64,000 nt of DNA from Marinimicrobium locisalis (lineage in GTDB: Bacteria; Pseudomonadota; Gammaproteobacteria; Pseudomonadales; Cellvibrionaceae). Each line of letters begins with the position of its first letter. Position 1 is the first letter of the stretch. Below are positions 1-8,107 of this stretch, piece after piece. A program made the position numbers and the translations under genes. The stretch lies in assembly GCF_039822625.1 (NCBI RefSeq), contig NZ_JBDLLG010000020.1:41544-105543 (forward strand). Reading direction: 5' to 3'. The notes under the pieces are model-generated. The model was not told the DNA's origin. It saw only the letters and a program-made list of their open reading frames with translations, and ran no database searches.

Positions 1-575
1 TGGTGGATGAGCATGCCGCCTTCGGTGAGCAAGCTGCGCTCTTCCTCGCCAATGCCCAGGGTCTTGAGCAGGTTGTCCCACCCCGGTGGGGCAAAACCCA
101 GGCCGTAGTCGCGGGCAATGTGGCCGTCCACGCCGCGGCGCTTGAGGTAGTCCACCGCCTCCTGGCGCTTGGGGTGCTGGCGCAGTTGCAGCCGGTAATA
201 GCGGTCGGCCTGTTCCAGCAAGCTGTAAATGCTCTTGCGGGCCTGGGCTCGCTCTTTCTGCGCCGGGCTTTGCTCCTCTCGGGGGACGTCCAGGCCCACG
301 TGGTGCGCGAGCTGCTCCACCGCTTCCGGGAAGCCTTGGCGCTCGTAGTCCATTAAAAAGCCCACGGCGTTACCGCTGGCGCCGCAGCCGAAGCAGTAAT
401 AAAACTGTTTGTCCGGGCTGACGGTGAAGGAGGGCGTTTTTTCGTCGTGGAAGGGGCAGCAGGCGCTGTAGTTCTTGCCGGTTTTCTTAAGCTTGACGCG
501 ATGATCGACCACCTCAACCAGGTCAACCCGGTCGAGGAGCTCGTCAATAAAGCTTTGTGGAATCAGTCCGGCCAT
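1..575 (-). CDS. dnaG: DNA primase DnaG, N-terminal part (cut by window edge)
   Basis: Makes RNA primers for the replication fork. About 191 N-terminal residues are visible, starting MAGLIPQSFIDELLDRVD; the rest lies left of the window. The CHC2 zinc-binding domain is clear: C40-x2-H43 ... C61-x2-C64 within ACCPFH and YYCFGCGASG, the form used to bind single-stranded template. The start of the catalytic-core linker follows (DYLKRRGVDGHIARDYGLGF). It sits downstream of yqeY and rpsU on the same strand, the classic macromolecular-synthesis arrangement, with tsaD divergent. The ATG at 573-575 matches the usual DnaG N terminus. Family assignment is certain; only the C terminus is unseen. Confidence 0.97.
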   Translation of the reverse strand, partial: MAGLIPQSFIDELLDRVDLVEVVDHRVKLKKTGKNYSACCPFHDEKTPSFTVSPDKQFYYCFGCGASGNAVGFLMDYERQGFPEAVEQLAHHVGLDVPREEQSPAQKERAQARKSIYSLLEQADRYYRLQLRQHPKRQEAVDYLKRRGVDGHIARDYGLGFAPPGWDNLLKTLGIGEEERSLLTEGGMLIH

Positions 576-630
576 AGAGCCTTATTGTAGCGGGGAAGCG
601 AGAAGAGCGTATGGAAATGTCGAGACTGAA

Positions 631-1083
631 TTACCCCAGCCGCGCTTTTAACCGCTTGCTCACATCCGCCATATCCGCTCGGCCCTGAACCTGGGGCTTC
701 AAAATGCCCATGACCTTGCCCATGTCCTTCATGTTCTCGGCACCGCTCTGGCGGATGGCGTCATCCACCATCTGGTCCAGTTCAGCGTCGGTCAGCGGCT
801 GAGGCAGGAACTCTTGGATAATGTCGATTTCGTACCGCTCCTGGTCGGCCAGCTCTTGCCGGCTCGCATCGAGATATTGCTTCTCCGAGTCCCGCCGTTG
901 CTTGACCATTTTGTCCAAAACGGCGAGCACACGGGCATCGTCGAGTTCGATGCGCTCATCGACCTCAATGCGTTTGAATTCCGCGGTTACCAGACGCAAA
1001 ACCGCCACGCGGGCCTTTTCTTTGGCCCGCATGGCGGTTTTTAAGGCGTCGTTGATGCGTGTTTTAAGCTCTGAAGCTGGCAT
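631..1083 (-). CDS. yqeY: GatB/YqeY domain protein
   Basis: A 150-residue YqeY-family protein. The family resembles the tail domain of the GatB amidotransferase subunit and is proposed, not proven, to act in tRNA-linked amidation. Start MPASELKTRINDALKTAMRA; the C terminus has the typical GKVMGILKPQVQGRADM and the ending VSKRLKARLG. The frame is open 25 codons further upstream, but homologues begin at this methionine, so the ATG at 1081-1083 is preferred. It lies between rpsU and dnaG on the same strand, a context seen in many gammaproteobacteria. Confidence 0.93.
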   Translation of the reverse strand: MPASELKTRINDALKTAMRAKEKARVAVLRLVTAEFKRIEVDERIELDDARVLAVLDKMVKQRRDSEKQYLDASRQELADQERYEIDIIQEFLPQPLTDAELDQMVDDAIRQSGAENMKDMGKVMGILKPQVQGRADMADVSKRLKARLG

Positions 1084-1208
1084 CAGCGTCTTCCTAGTTG
1101 TCTTGTCGTAAGCGTGCGCCTTAAGCGGCGCGGGCCCGGTGCGAGGCATCCGGGCCAAGTTCAGCCGGGGAGTTCTGGCGCTGCCAGACCGGCTTGTTCA
1201 GGCCCGTC

Positions 1209-1424
1209 TTAGTACAGGCGCTGGAACTTGCGGTTTTCCCGCTGAACTTTCTTGGCGTGCCGCTTAACGGCGGCAGCGGCCTTGCGCTTACGTACCGCTG
1301 TGGGCTTTTCATAGGCTTCGCGGCTGCGAACTTCGGCCAGGATGCCGGCCTTCTCACAGGAGCGCTTAAAACGACGCAATGCAACGTCAAAAGGCTCATT
1401 GTCTTTGATTTTTACTGAAGGCAT
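1209..1424 (-). CDS. rpsU: 30S ribosomal protein S21
   Basis: A small, very basic ribosomal protein of the 30S head/platform, needed for initiation on natural mRNAs. 71 residues, the standard size: starts MPSVKIKDNEPFDVALRRFK, contains the S21 signature RSCEKAGILAEVR, and ends in the Lys/Arg-rich tail ENRKFQRLY. The frame extends six codons upstream, but MPSVK is the conserved start. It is the first gene of the rpsU-yqeY-dnaG run and diverges from tsaD across a ~170-bp gap that must hold both promoters. Confidence 0.98.
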   Translation of the reverse strand: MPSVKIKDNEPFDVALRRFKRSCEKAGILAEVRSREAYEKPTAVRKRKAAAAVKRHAKKVQRENRKFQRLY

Positions 1425-1593
1425 GCTGTTACCTTTGCTCAATTAATTCACCCCGAAACCGCCTGTTTACGGGCTTCGGGATCCGAGGGCCGTGGATTCT
1501 AACCACTTATCCGCTGTGCTGCAACTGGTTCTTGGGCTTCGGGCTCTATATCATACGCCCTCATTTTCCCCTGCGGTGTCTGAGTGAACCCTT

Positions 1594-2643
1594 ATGCGTG
1601 TACTGGGTATTGAAACCTCCTGTGATGAAACCGGCCTGGCGCTGTATGACAGCGAGCGGGGGCTGTTGAGCCACGCGCTTTTCAGCCAGATTGACCTTCA
1701 TGCCGATTATGGCGGCGTAGTGCCCGAGTTGGCCTCCCGGGACCACCTGCGCAAGCTACTGCCTCTGATTCGGCAGGTGATGGCGGAGGCCGACACGGGC
1801 GCTGATGAGATTGATGCCATTGCCTACACCGCCGGGCCGGGTTTGATCGGTGCCCTGATGGTGGGGGCTTCGGTGGGGCGGTCCCTGGCCTACGGCTGGG
1901 GCATTCCGGCGCTGGGGGTCCACCACATGGAGGGCCACCTGCTGGCGCCAATGCTGGAGGCGCAGCCGCCGGCCTTTCCTTTTATCGCCCTGCTGGTGTC
2001 CGGGGGGCACACCCAGCTCGTACAAGTACAGGGCATTGGCGAATACCGGTTGCTGGGGGAGTCGCTTGACGACGCCGCCGGCGAAGCCTTCGACAAAGCC
2101 GCGAAAATGCTGGACCTGGACTATCCGGGCGGGCCTCATATCGCCAAGCTCGCCGAGCGGGGGGTGCCGGGGCGGTTTACCTTTCCCCGGCCGATGGTGG
2201 ACCGGCCGGGCCTGGATTTCAGTTTCAGCGGCCTAAAAACCTATACGCTCAATACGGTGGCCGAGCACGCCCAGGCCGATGGCCTGCCGGACGAGCAGAC
2301 CTGCGCCGATATCGCCCACGCCTTTCAGGAAGCGGTGGTGGGGACTTTGGTAATCAAGTGTCGGCGCGCCCTGGAGCAGGCCGGGCTGAACACGCTGGTG
2401 ATCGCCGGCGGTGTTTCCGCCAACACCCGTTTGCGGGAGGAACTGGAAGCGTCCCTCGCTAAAATCGGAGCCCGGGTGTTCTACGCTCGCCATGAGTTCT
2501 GCACCGACAATGGTGCCATGATCGCCTATGCCGGCTGCCAGCGTTTGCTGGCGGGGCAGTCGGAGTCCACGGCCGTGACCGTGCGCGCCCGCTGGCCCCT
2601 GGACGAACTGCCGCCGCTGAGCCTGCAAAACCGAGGAAACTGA
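1594..2643 (+). CDS. tsaD: tRNA N6-threonylcarbamoyladenosine transferase TsaD
   Basis: Transfers threonylcarbamoyl to A37 of ANN-reading tRNAs, with TsaB/TsaE and TsaC elsewhere. 349 residues, usual length. It opens with the ASKHA-fold strand MRVLGIETSCDETGLALYD. The iron-binding HHMEGH motif is at residues 110-115, with LLVSGGHTQL and VIAGGVSANTRLRE following. It diverges from rpsU and is followed with no gap by folB (stop 2641-2643, ATG at 2644), suggesting a tsaD-folB-folK transcript. Confidence 0.97.
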   Translation: MRVLGIETSCDETGLALYDSERGLLSHALFSQIDLHADYGGVVPELASRDHLRKLLPLIRQVMAEADTGADEIDAIAYTAGPGLIGALMVGASVGRSLAYGWGIPALGVHHMEGHLLAPMLEAQPPAFPFIALLVSGGHTQLVQVQGIGEYRLLGESLDDAAGEAFDKAAKMLDLDYPGGPHIAKLAERGVPGRFTFPRPMVDRPGLDFSFSGLKTYTLNTVAEHAQADGLPDEQTCADIAHAFQEAVVGTLVIKCRRALEQAGLNTLVIAGGVSANTRLREELEASLAKIGARVFYARHEFCTDNGAMIAYAGCQRLLAGQSESTAVTVRARWPLDELPPLSLQNRGN

Positions 2644-3003
2644 ATGGATATTGTTTATATTCGAGACCTGCGCGTGGATACCATCATCGGCATCTACGAC
2701 TGGGAACGGGAAGTGCGCCAGACCATCAGTCTGGATCTGGAAATGGCCGCGGACATCCGCAAGGCGGCCGAAACGGATGACATTCAATACGCGTTAAACT
2801 ACAAGGCGGTATCCAAGCGGTTGATCGCCTACCTGGAAAATCGCGATGCGCAGCTGATTGAAGCATTGGCGGAAGAGGTGGCCGACATTGTCCGCACTGA
2901 ATTCGGCGTCGCTTGGATGCGTTTGCGCTTGAGCAAGCCCGGTGCCTTGCGCGGGGCGCGGGATGTGGGGCTGATTATTGAACGGGGAGACAAACCGGCA
3001 TGA
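2644..3003 (+). CDS. folB: Dihydroneopterin aldolase
   Basis: Converts dihydroneopterin to 6-hydroxymethyl-dihydropterin plus glycolaldehyde in folate synthesis. 119 residues, typical. Family features are DIVYIRDLRVDTIIGIYDWERE at the N terminus, Y-x-L-x-YKAVSKR in the middle and the C-terminal LSKPGALRGARDVGLIIER. A GAGGAAA-type ribosome-binding site lies in the last codons of tsaD. Its stop overlaps the folK start (ATGA at 3000-3003), indicating translational coupling between consecutive pathway enzymes. Confidence 0.95.
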   Translation: MDIVYIRDLRVDTIIGIYDWEREVRQTISLDLEMAADIRKAAETDDIQYALNYKAVSKRLIAYLENRDAQLIEALAEEVADIVRTEFGVAWMRLRLSKPGALRGARDVGLIIERGDKPA

Positions 3004-3518
3004 CCGAGGTGTACCTCAGTCTGGGCAGTAACATTGACCGCTCGCGTCATATTTCGGCGGGGCTGGATGCACTTGCCGGGCAGTTCGGTGAGTTAATCAC
3101 TTCCTCCGTGTTTGAGAGCGAGGCGGTGGGCTTCGATGGCAGCCACTTCTTTAATCTGGTAGTGGGTATTGAAACCGCTTTGTCTGTCGGGGCCTTGTCC
3201 GATGTGCTCAAAGGCATTGAGGATGAGAACGGCCGTCGCCGCTCGGGCCCGAAATTCAGCTCGCGCACCTTGGATATCGATATTCTCACCTACGGGGACT
3301 TTGTGGGCGAGCAGGCAGGGGTAACGTTGCCCCGGGCGGAGTTGACCAAAAACGCCTTCGTGCTCTGGCCCATGGCGGAAGTCGCGCCGACCCGCCGCCA
3401 TCCGGTCTCCGGGCAGACTTATGCCAAACTGTGGGCCGACTATGATAAAACCCGGCAAAAACTCTGGCCGGTTGATTTTGTCTGGCGCGGCCGGACACTT
3501 TCCCACGCCTCTTCCTAA
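3000..3518 (+). CDS. folK: 6-hydroxymethyl-dihydropterin pyrophosphokinase
   Basis: Transfers pyrophosphate from ATP to the product of FolB. 172 residues, typical of HPPK. Starts VYLSLGSNIDRSRH, carries the ATP/Mg-binding segment GRRRSGPKFSSRTLDIDIL near residues 76-96, and has the PRAELTKNAFVLWPM segment. It overlaps folB by four bases. An 8-bp perfect hairpin (3523-3539, CGGGCGCC arms) follows the stop; it has no strong T tract, so it may only be a weak terminator or a 3' end stabiliser. Confidence 0.95.
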   Translation: MTEVYLSLGSNIDRSRHISAGLDALAGQFGELITSSVFESEAVGFDGSHFFNLVVGIETALSVGALSDVLKGIEDENGRRRSGPKFSSRTLDIDILTYGDFVGEQAGVTLPRAELTKNAFVLWPMAEVAPTRRHPVSGQTYAKLWADYDKTRQKLWPVDFVWRGRTLSHASS

Positions 3519-3567
3519 GCAGCGGGCGCCAGGCGCCCGTGGTTGGATGTATCAATAGGAGTCGCTC

Positions 3568-4983
3568 GTGAACGACCCGCAACCCGCCCGGCCGGTGTCG
3601 CCCTGGCTGGTACTGGTGGCTGTTTGTCTGGGAGCGTTTATCGCCCCTCTGGGTATGGCGTCGGTTAACGTCGCCCTGCCCACCATGGCAAAAGAACTCA
3701 ATGCCAGCGCGGTGCTGGTCAGTTGGGTGCCCACCGTAGTTTTGATTGCCAACATCATCTTTATGCTGCCCGCCGGCAAGTTGGCGGACAACCTTGGGCG
3801 CAAGCGGGTTTTCCGTTGGGGCATTGGGCTCAATACCCTGGCGAGCGCCCTGGCCTTTTTCGCCCCTTCCATTGAAGTGGTGTTGGTGCTGCGTTTCTTT
3901 CAGGGTACTGGTGCCGCCATGATGTTCGCCACCAGCATGGCGCTGCTGATTTCCGTGTTCCCGCCGGAGCGGCGCGGGTTGCCCCTGGGGCTGAATGCCG
4001 CCTGTGTGTATTTGGGGCTGACGCTTGCCCCGGCTCTCGGGGGGTGGGTGACCGATGTGCTCGGGTGGCGGTTTGTGTTTTTGATGCCGCTGCCACTGGT
4101 GGTTGTGGTTCTGACGTTGATTGCCTGGCGGGTGCCCGGCGACTGGACCGGGGAGCGGCACACCCGCTTCGACTGGCGCGGCGCGCTTAATTTCGGGGCC
4201 TGGGCCATTGCGCTGGTAATCGGGCTGACCGGCTTGCCGGGCCTGTGGCAGAGCGCGGTGCTGGCGCTTTCCTTTGTTTTACTTTATCAGTTTATTCGTC
4301 GCCAGGCCCGGCGGGCGCAACCGCTGATTCGGGTGCAGATGTTTCGCGAATCCCGCTTGTTTTCGTTTTCCCTGATTACCGCGCTGTTTATGTACGCCAG
4401 TAGTTACCCCCTGGGCTTTTTGTTGAGCCTGTATTTGCAGTATGTGCGCGGCTACAGTGCAGCGGATGCCGGACAAGTGCTGTTGGTGCAGGCGCTGACC
4501 ATGGCGTGCATTGCGCCACTCGCAGGAAAGCTGGCGGATTATCTGCCAGCCCGCTGGCTGGCCAGTGCCGGCTGCTTTTGTACGCTCTGTGGCTATGGGT
4601 TGCTGAGTACCTTGGGGGCGGAAACGCCGGCGGCTTTTATTGTCGCGGCGCTGTTTCTGGTCGGGTTGGGCTTCGGTTGTTTTTCCAGCCCCAACAATCA
4701 TGTCGTGATGCAGTCGGCACATGCCTCTGAAGTGGGCGTTGCGGCGGCCACGTTGAACCTCGCACGGGTGGTGGGCAACTTGATAGGGATGAGTCTGGTT
4801 AACTTGTTTGTGTACTGGAACCTGGGCGACCGTCCGATGAATGAAACGCTATCAGAGCCGTTGTTGCACACTTTCAGCCAAGCCATGATCTTGGCGCTGG
4901 TGTTTCTGTCGAGCGCGACGCTGGTCTCGTTGCTGCGCGGCTCCAGCGCCAAACACAAAATGCCGGGCGCGGGGCCCGGCTAA
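3568..4983 (+). CDS. MFS transporter, 14-TM DHA2-like drug:H+ antiporter
   Basis: A 471-residue integral inner-membrane protein. I count 14 hydrophobic segments, as in the DHA2 (EmrB/QacA-like) exporters. Motif A-like GKLADNLGRKRVFRWG follows TM2 and motif C-like LTLAPALGGWVTD lies in TM5. The GTG start at 3568 has an AGGAGTC Shine-Dalgarno seven bases upstream. No partner membrane-fusion gene is adjacent, so it probably pumps into the periplasm. Substrate unknown. It follows folK by ~50 bp and may be co-transcribed; no local regulator is seen. Confidence 0.88.
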   Translation: MNDPQPARPVSPWLVLVAVCLGAFIAPLGMASVNVALPTMAKELNASAVLVSWVPTVVLIANIIFMLPAGKLADNLGRKRVFRWGIGLNTLASALAFFAPSIEVVLVLRFFQGTGAAMMFATSMALLISVFPPERRGLPLGLNAACVYLGLTLAPALGGWVTDVLGWRFVFLMPLPLVVVVLTLIAWRVPGDWTGERHTRFDWRGALNFGAWAIALVIGLTGLPGLWQSAVLALSFVLLYQFIRRQARRAQPLIRVQMFRESRLFSFSLITALFMYASSYPLGFLLSLYLQYVRGYSAADAGQVLLVQALTMACIAPLAGKLADYLPARWLASAGCFCTLCGYGLLSTLGAETPAAFIVAALFLVGLGFGCFSSPNNHVVMQSAHASEVGVAAATLNLARVVGNLIGMSLVNLFVYWNLGDRPMNETLSEPLLHTFSQAMILALVFLSSATLVSLLRGSSAKHKMPGAGPG

Positions 4984-5013
4984 GGTAGGAGTCAGGGGGT
5001 AGTGCCCCTTGCG

Positions 5014-5436
5014 CTAGTGAATTTCAATGCGTTTGCTGACGGGCGATTTCTCTTCCAATTTCGGCACGGTCAACTTAAGTACGCCGTTGTTGAACTCGGC
5101 GTTGATGTCTTTTTCTTTGACGTCGGTGCCGAGATTAAAGCTGCGGACGAACTTGCCGTAGCGCCGTTCTTGGCGAATCAGGCGGCCTTCTTTTTCTTCC
5201 TTGTCTTCAAAGCGCGATTCCGCACTGATGGTCAGCAGGCCATTGTCCAGGGTAACGTCAATGTCTTTTTTGTCGACGCCCGGTAATTCAGCCGTCAACT
5301 CGTATTGGTTTTTCCGTTCTGCAATGTCCACCCGCGGAGTGAAAGAGGTGACATCACCGCCGCTGCTTTGTGGTGTCCAGAAGTGGTCGAGCAGATTGTC
5401 AAAATCAAATAAGGAGTTACGTGGTACGAGATTCAT
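5014..5436 (-). CDS. Small heat-shock protein, Hsp20/alpha-crystallin family
   Basis: An ATP-independent holdase that keeps unfolding proteins soluble. 140 residues: a short N-terminal arm MNLVPRNSLFDFDNLLDHF, an alpha-crystallin domain (roughly residues 35-130) with AELPGVDKKDIDVTL and the GVLKLTVPK signature, and a C-terminal I-x-I motif (RIEIH) used for oligomer assembly. The upstream region has a near-consensus sigma-32 promoter and a hairpin that occludes the very strong AAAGGAGGTG ribosome-binding site (separate entries). That fits heat induction at both transcription and translation. Confidence 0.96.
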   Translation of the reverse strand: MNLVPRNSLFDFDNLLDHFWTPQSSGGDVTSFTPRVDIAERKNQYELTAELPGVDKKDIDVTLDNGLLTISAESRFEDKEEKEGRLIRQERRYGKFVRSFNLGTDVKEKDINAEFNNGVLKLTVPKLEEKSPVSKRIEIH

Positions 5437-5444
5437 AACAACAC

Positions 5445-5463
5445 CTCCTTTGAATGTAAAAAG
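5445..5463 (-). promoter_or_regulatory. Putative fourU-type RNA thermometer over the hsp20 ribosome-binding site
   Basis: In the hsp20 5' leader, the mRNA segment CUUUUU (complement of 5458-5463) can pair over six positions with AAGGAG (complement of 5445-5450), the core of the Shine-Dalgarno, with a 7-nt loop. Two of the pairs are U-G. This is the logic of fourU thermometers: a U run masks the ribosome-binding site with a weak, heat-labile helix. The pairing is directly visible; the regulatory role is inferred. Confidence 0.5.
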
Positions 5464-5502
5464 CTCATCATCATTCAGAGCCTATCTCTGTCTGACACTT
5501 TC

Positions 5503-5531
5503 ATAGTGGGGGCAAAACAGCGGTTTTTCAA
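5503..5531 (-). promoter_or_regulatory. Sigma-32 (heat-shock) promoter of hsp20
   Basis: On the minus strand, TTGAAA (complement of 5526-5531), a 13-bp spacer, then CCCCCACTAT (complement of 5503-5512). This closely matches the RpoH consensus of TTGAAA and CCCCATNT with a 13-14 bp spacer. Predicted start is ~60 bp upstream of the hsp20 ATG. Confidence 0.7.
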
Positions 5532-5568
5532 TTGATCTAGCGCAAATAAAAGCGTGTTTCTTAGGGGT

Positions 5569-6312
5569 TTAACTGACACTTCGACCGCCATCGACGGCAA
5601 TAATCTGTCCGGTTATATAAGGCGCTTTGGTCAGAAGGAAAAGAATGGTTTCGGCAATATCCACCGGGTCACCGGGCTGCTTGAGGGGCACCCGGTCGAG
5701 AATCGTCGCCTTGCCGGCCTCGTCCAACTCTGCGGTTTGTTCGGGCCACAAAATGGCGCCGGGCGCGATGCCGTTCACGCGGATTTCCGGTGCCAATTCC
5801 CGTGAGAGCGACTTGGTCAGCATGACATTGCCGGCTTTGGCCGCGCAATAAATCGAGTGATCCTTCAGTGGTCGGTCGGCGTGAATATCGGCGATGGTAA
5901 TGATGGCGCCCTTCGTTTTGCGCAAGGGGCCCGCAAGAGCCTGGGCGAGGAAAAAGGGCGCCTTCATGTTGCTGTTGACCAAATCATCCCAGTCTTCCTC
6001 GGTCGCGTCGCCGACCGGTGTCGGGTAAAAGCTGGAGGCGTTGTTGATCAGAGCGTCCAGGCGCCCCCAATGCGAGGCGGCCGCGCCAGCGAGCTGGATC
6101 AGCTCTTCGTGTTTGGACAGATCGGCCTGCAGGCTTATCGCGCTGTCGGCCCGGTCCCGGTTGAACTGGTCGACCAGCGCTTCAGCCTCGGTCCTCGAAG
6201 AGCGGTAATGAATGATGATGCGAAAGCCCGCGCGGTGCAACGTTTGAGCGGTTTCTGCTCCGATGCGCCGCGCGGCGCCAGTGAGTAGAGCGACGGGAGA
6301 GGAGTGGGTCAT
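5569..6312 (-). CDS. Pteridine reductase-like short-chain dehydrogenase
   Basis: A 247-residue SDR that probably reduces dihydropterin or dihydrofolate with NADPH, like PTR1/FolM. The nucleotide-binding loop reads TGAARRIGAETA; the Arg-Arg-Ile after TGAA is typical of pteridine reductases rather than FabG-type SDRs. The NNASSFYPTP segment and the catalytic Y-x3-K (YCAAK) are present, and it ends DGGRSVS. Start chosen at MTHSSPVALLTG (6310-6312), although the frame is open further upstream. It follows cca on the same strand after 234 bp. Its closeness to folB/folK may be coincidental. The exact substrate is inferred. Confidence 0.85.
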   Translation of the reverse strand: MTHSSPVALLTGAARRIGAETAQTLHRAGFRIIIHYRSSRTEAEALVDQFNRDRADSAISLQADLSKHEELIQLAGAAASHWGRLDALINNASSFYPTPVGDATEEDWDDLVNSNMKAPFFLAQALAGPLRKTKGAIITIADIHADRPLKDHSIYCAAKAGNVMLTKSLSRELAPEIRVNGIAPGAILWPEQTAELDEAGKATILDRVPLKQPGDPVDIAETILFLLTKAPYITGQIIAVDGGRSVS

Positions 6313-6546
6313 AGTAATCTCAAGCTTATCGGTGGTAGAGCGTTGGGTTACGCAAAAAAGTCCGCGAGGGTTTGTTGAGGCCTCAATCATAACAATAAAA
6401 ATTCGGTTGGGGTGTGGCGCCTTGCGCTCTGGCCACCATCCCAGTAACGCCGCGAGTGGGCAAGGTTCAGCTGGGCCGGTAAAACCCCATGAGTCACATG
6501 CCCCGTGGCGTTTTGAGGAGGTCAGCCGCTAGCGGTATGGCTTTCA

Positions 6547-7767
6547 TTAGGCCCGCTTCAGGGCCTGCAAGCGGGCGAGCCGCTCCCGGTCCAGGGCTTC
6601 GCCAAAGGCTTTGCCGGTGAAGCCCTGGGCGGCAATTTCCCGGTTGTCGATCGAGCGGCACTCGTGCAGCGCCGCGCGCAGGTAATCCGCCTGAGGATAA
6701 TCCCGGTGTTCAAGCCCGGTGCGGCCTCGCGCGTCCGCTTCGCAGCACAGGAGGAAGCCTTCAAATTGCTCTGGCTTGCGAAACGCGTCGGCGGCTTTCA
6801 ACACTTTGAGCAATGTGGTTGGCTTTAGCTCCAAAGCGCGGTGGCAGTGGGTGTGATATTCCGCCACCAAACGGGCGAGGCGTTTGTGCTCCTTGGGGGC
6901 GGCGATGCGCTCGCAGAGGGTATCCAACAAGGGCAGGGTGCGTTGTTCGTGGCCGGTGTGCCGGGGCCACTCTTCCTCCGGCGTAGTGCCTTTGCCCAGG
7001 TCGTGGACCAACGCGGCAAAGCGCACGGGAATGGCCTCGCTCAAGGCGGCGGCCTGTTGCAACACCAGCAGGCAGTGAGCCCCCGTATCGATTTCCGGGT
7101 GGTGCTTCGCCGGTTGGGGCACCCCGAACAGGGCATCCACTTCCGGCAGTATTTTCGCCAGGGCACCGCAATCGCGCAGGCTCTGCACGAACACTTCCGG
7201 GTGCCGCTCCCCCAGTGCCCGTTCCATCTCCTTCCAGACCCGCTCGGGCACCAGGTGGTCCACTTCGCCGCTGTCCACCATCTGGCGCATCAATGCCAGG
7301 GTTTCCTCGGCAATGGTAAAGCCCAGGTGATGGTAGCGAGCGGCAAAGCGTGCCACTCTCAATACCCGCACGGGATCTTCGATAAAGGCCGGCGAGACAT
7401 GCCGCAGGGTTTTGTCTTCCAGGTCCTTGGCGCCGCCGTAGGGGTCCACCAGATTGCCCTCGCGATCCTCCGCCATGGCGTTGATGGTCAGGTCCCGGCG
7501 GGCCAGGTCATCTTCCAGAGAGACATCCGGGGCGGTGTGGAACTGGAACCCGGTATAGCCCGGCGCGGTTTTGCGCTCGGTGCGGGCCAGGGCGTACTCC
7601 TCGCGCGTTTTCGGGTGTAAAAACACGGGGAAGTCTTTGCCCACGGGGGTAAAGCCTTGAGCTTCCATTTCCTCGGGGCGAGCGCCCACGACCACCCAGT
7701 CCCGTTCCGAATAGGGGTAACCGAGGCGTTTGTCGCGAACCGCGCCGCCCACAAGATAAATATTCAT
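6547..7767 (-). CDS. cca: Multifunctional CCA-adding tRNA nucleotidyltransferase
   Basis: Adds or repairs the 3' CCA of tRNAs. 406 residues, close to the E. coli enzyme. The N terminus MNIYLVGGAVRDKRLG has the GGxVRD motif and YSERDWVVVG; RRDLTINAMA and the amino-acid-like base-selection block RVARFAARYHHLGF follow. A C-terminal HD domain (ALVHDLGKGTTPEEEW, roughly residues 250-262) marks the long bacterial form with phosphatase and phosphodiesterase activity. Start at 7765-7767; an in-frame ATG two codons earlier (7771-7773) is equally possible. It diverges from the eamA leader region. Confidence 0.96.
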   Translation of the reverse strand: MNIYLVGGAVRDKRLGYPYSERDWVVVGARPEEMEAQGFTPVGKDFPVFLHPKTREEYALARTERKTAPGYTGFQFHTAPDVSLEDDLARRDLTINAMAEDREGNLVDPYGGAKDLEDKTLRHVSPAFIEDPVRVLRVARFAARYHHLGFTIAEETLALMRQMVDSGEVDHLVPERVWKEMERALGERHPEVFVQSLRDCGALAKILPEVDALFGVPQPAKHHPEIDTGAHCLLVLQQAAALSEAIPVRFAALVHDLGKGTTPEEEWPRHTGHEQRTLPLLDTLCERIAAPKEHKRLARLVAEYHTHCHRALELKPTTLLKVLKAADAFRKPEQFEGFLLCCEADARGRTGLEHRDYPQADYLRAALHECRSIDNREIAAQGFTGKAFGEALDRERLARLQALKRA

Positions 7768-7863
7768 GCTCATAGAAAATGCGTTTGGCCTCTGAAAAAT
7801 TGCAGCGATGCGAATCTTGCCACAAAAAAGCCGCCCTCGCTCGTTGTGCTTTGGGCGGGTTTC

Positions 7864-7869
7864 TATTAT
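7864..7869 (+). promoter_or_regulatory. Possible -10 element for the eamA leader transcript
   Basis: TATTAT at 7864-7869, a one-mismatch -10 hexamer, in the gap between divergent cca and eamA. A clear -35 is not seen (TCGTTG at 17-bp spacing is poor). It would start an RNA near 7876, about 35 nt before the small leader ORF. Confidence 0.3.
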
Positions 7870-7911
7870 CGTACAGGGATTACTGATCTCTGACACCGAG
7901 TGAACCTGACA

Positions 7912-8007
7912 ATGTTTTCACCGCTAGCCTCTGTTGTTCGTATCGCGATGCGCGCCCTGCGTTGGGTGGTGCGTGCACCGGCGTGCGTGCGGCGGAGAAC
8001 AGGCTAA
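7912..8007 (+). CDS. Possible 31-residue leader peptide upstream of eamA
   Basis: ATG at 7912 opens a 31-codon frame rich in Arg and Val (seven Arg; tandem Val-Val twice; ends CVRRRTG with CGG CGG AGA codons). The ribosome-binding site is weak (GAG about ten bases upstream). It lies after a good -10 hexamer and before an intrinsic-terminator hairpin (8032-8063), and the next gene is the EamA permease. The sequence TGCGGC at 7988-7993, inside the last codons, can pair with GCCGCA at 8037-8042, the left arm of the terminator. That is the geometry of ribosome-mediated attenuation. Translation is not proven. Confidence 0.35.
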   Translation: MFSPLASVVRIAMRALRWVVRAPACVRRRTG

Positions 8008-8031
8008 CGTCAGATCAATCAGCCCGTTTTC

Positions 8032-8063
8032 AAAAAGCCGCAGCTCCCAACTGCGGCTTTTTT
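8032..8063 (+). terminator. Intrinsic terminator, possibly an attenuator for eamA
   Basis: AAAAAGCCGCAG, a 7-nt loop, then CTGCGGCTTTTTT: a 7-bp GC-rich stem extended by A-T pairs and a T run. The only plus-strand sequence upstream of it is the ~150-bp leader, because cca is divergent. So it must terminate a short leader transcript, or act in both directions. Confidence 0.75.
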
Positions 8064-8107
8064 GTTTTGGGGCCGCAGGAGTTGCATGACACGATAAGGA
8101 GTGTTTT

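Noticed and set aside
3286..4161. 291-codon minus-strand frame
   Set aside because: Antisense to folK and the MFS gene; Gln/His/Gly-rich composition typical of shadows.
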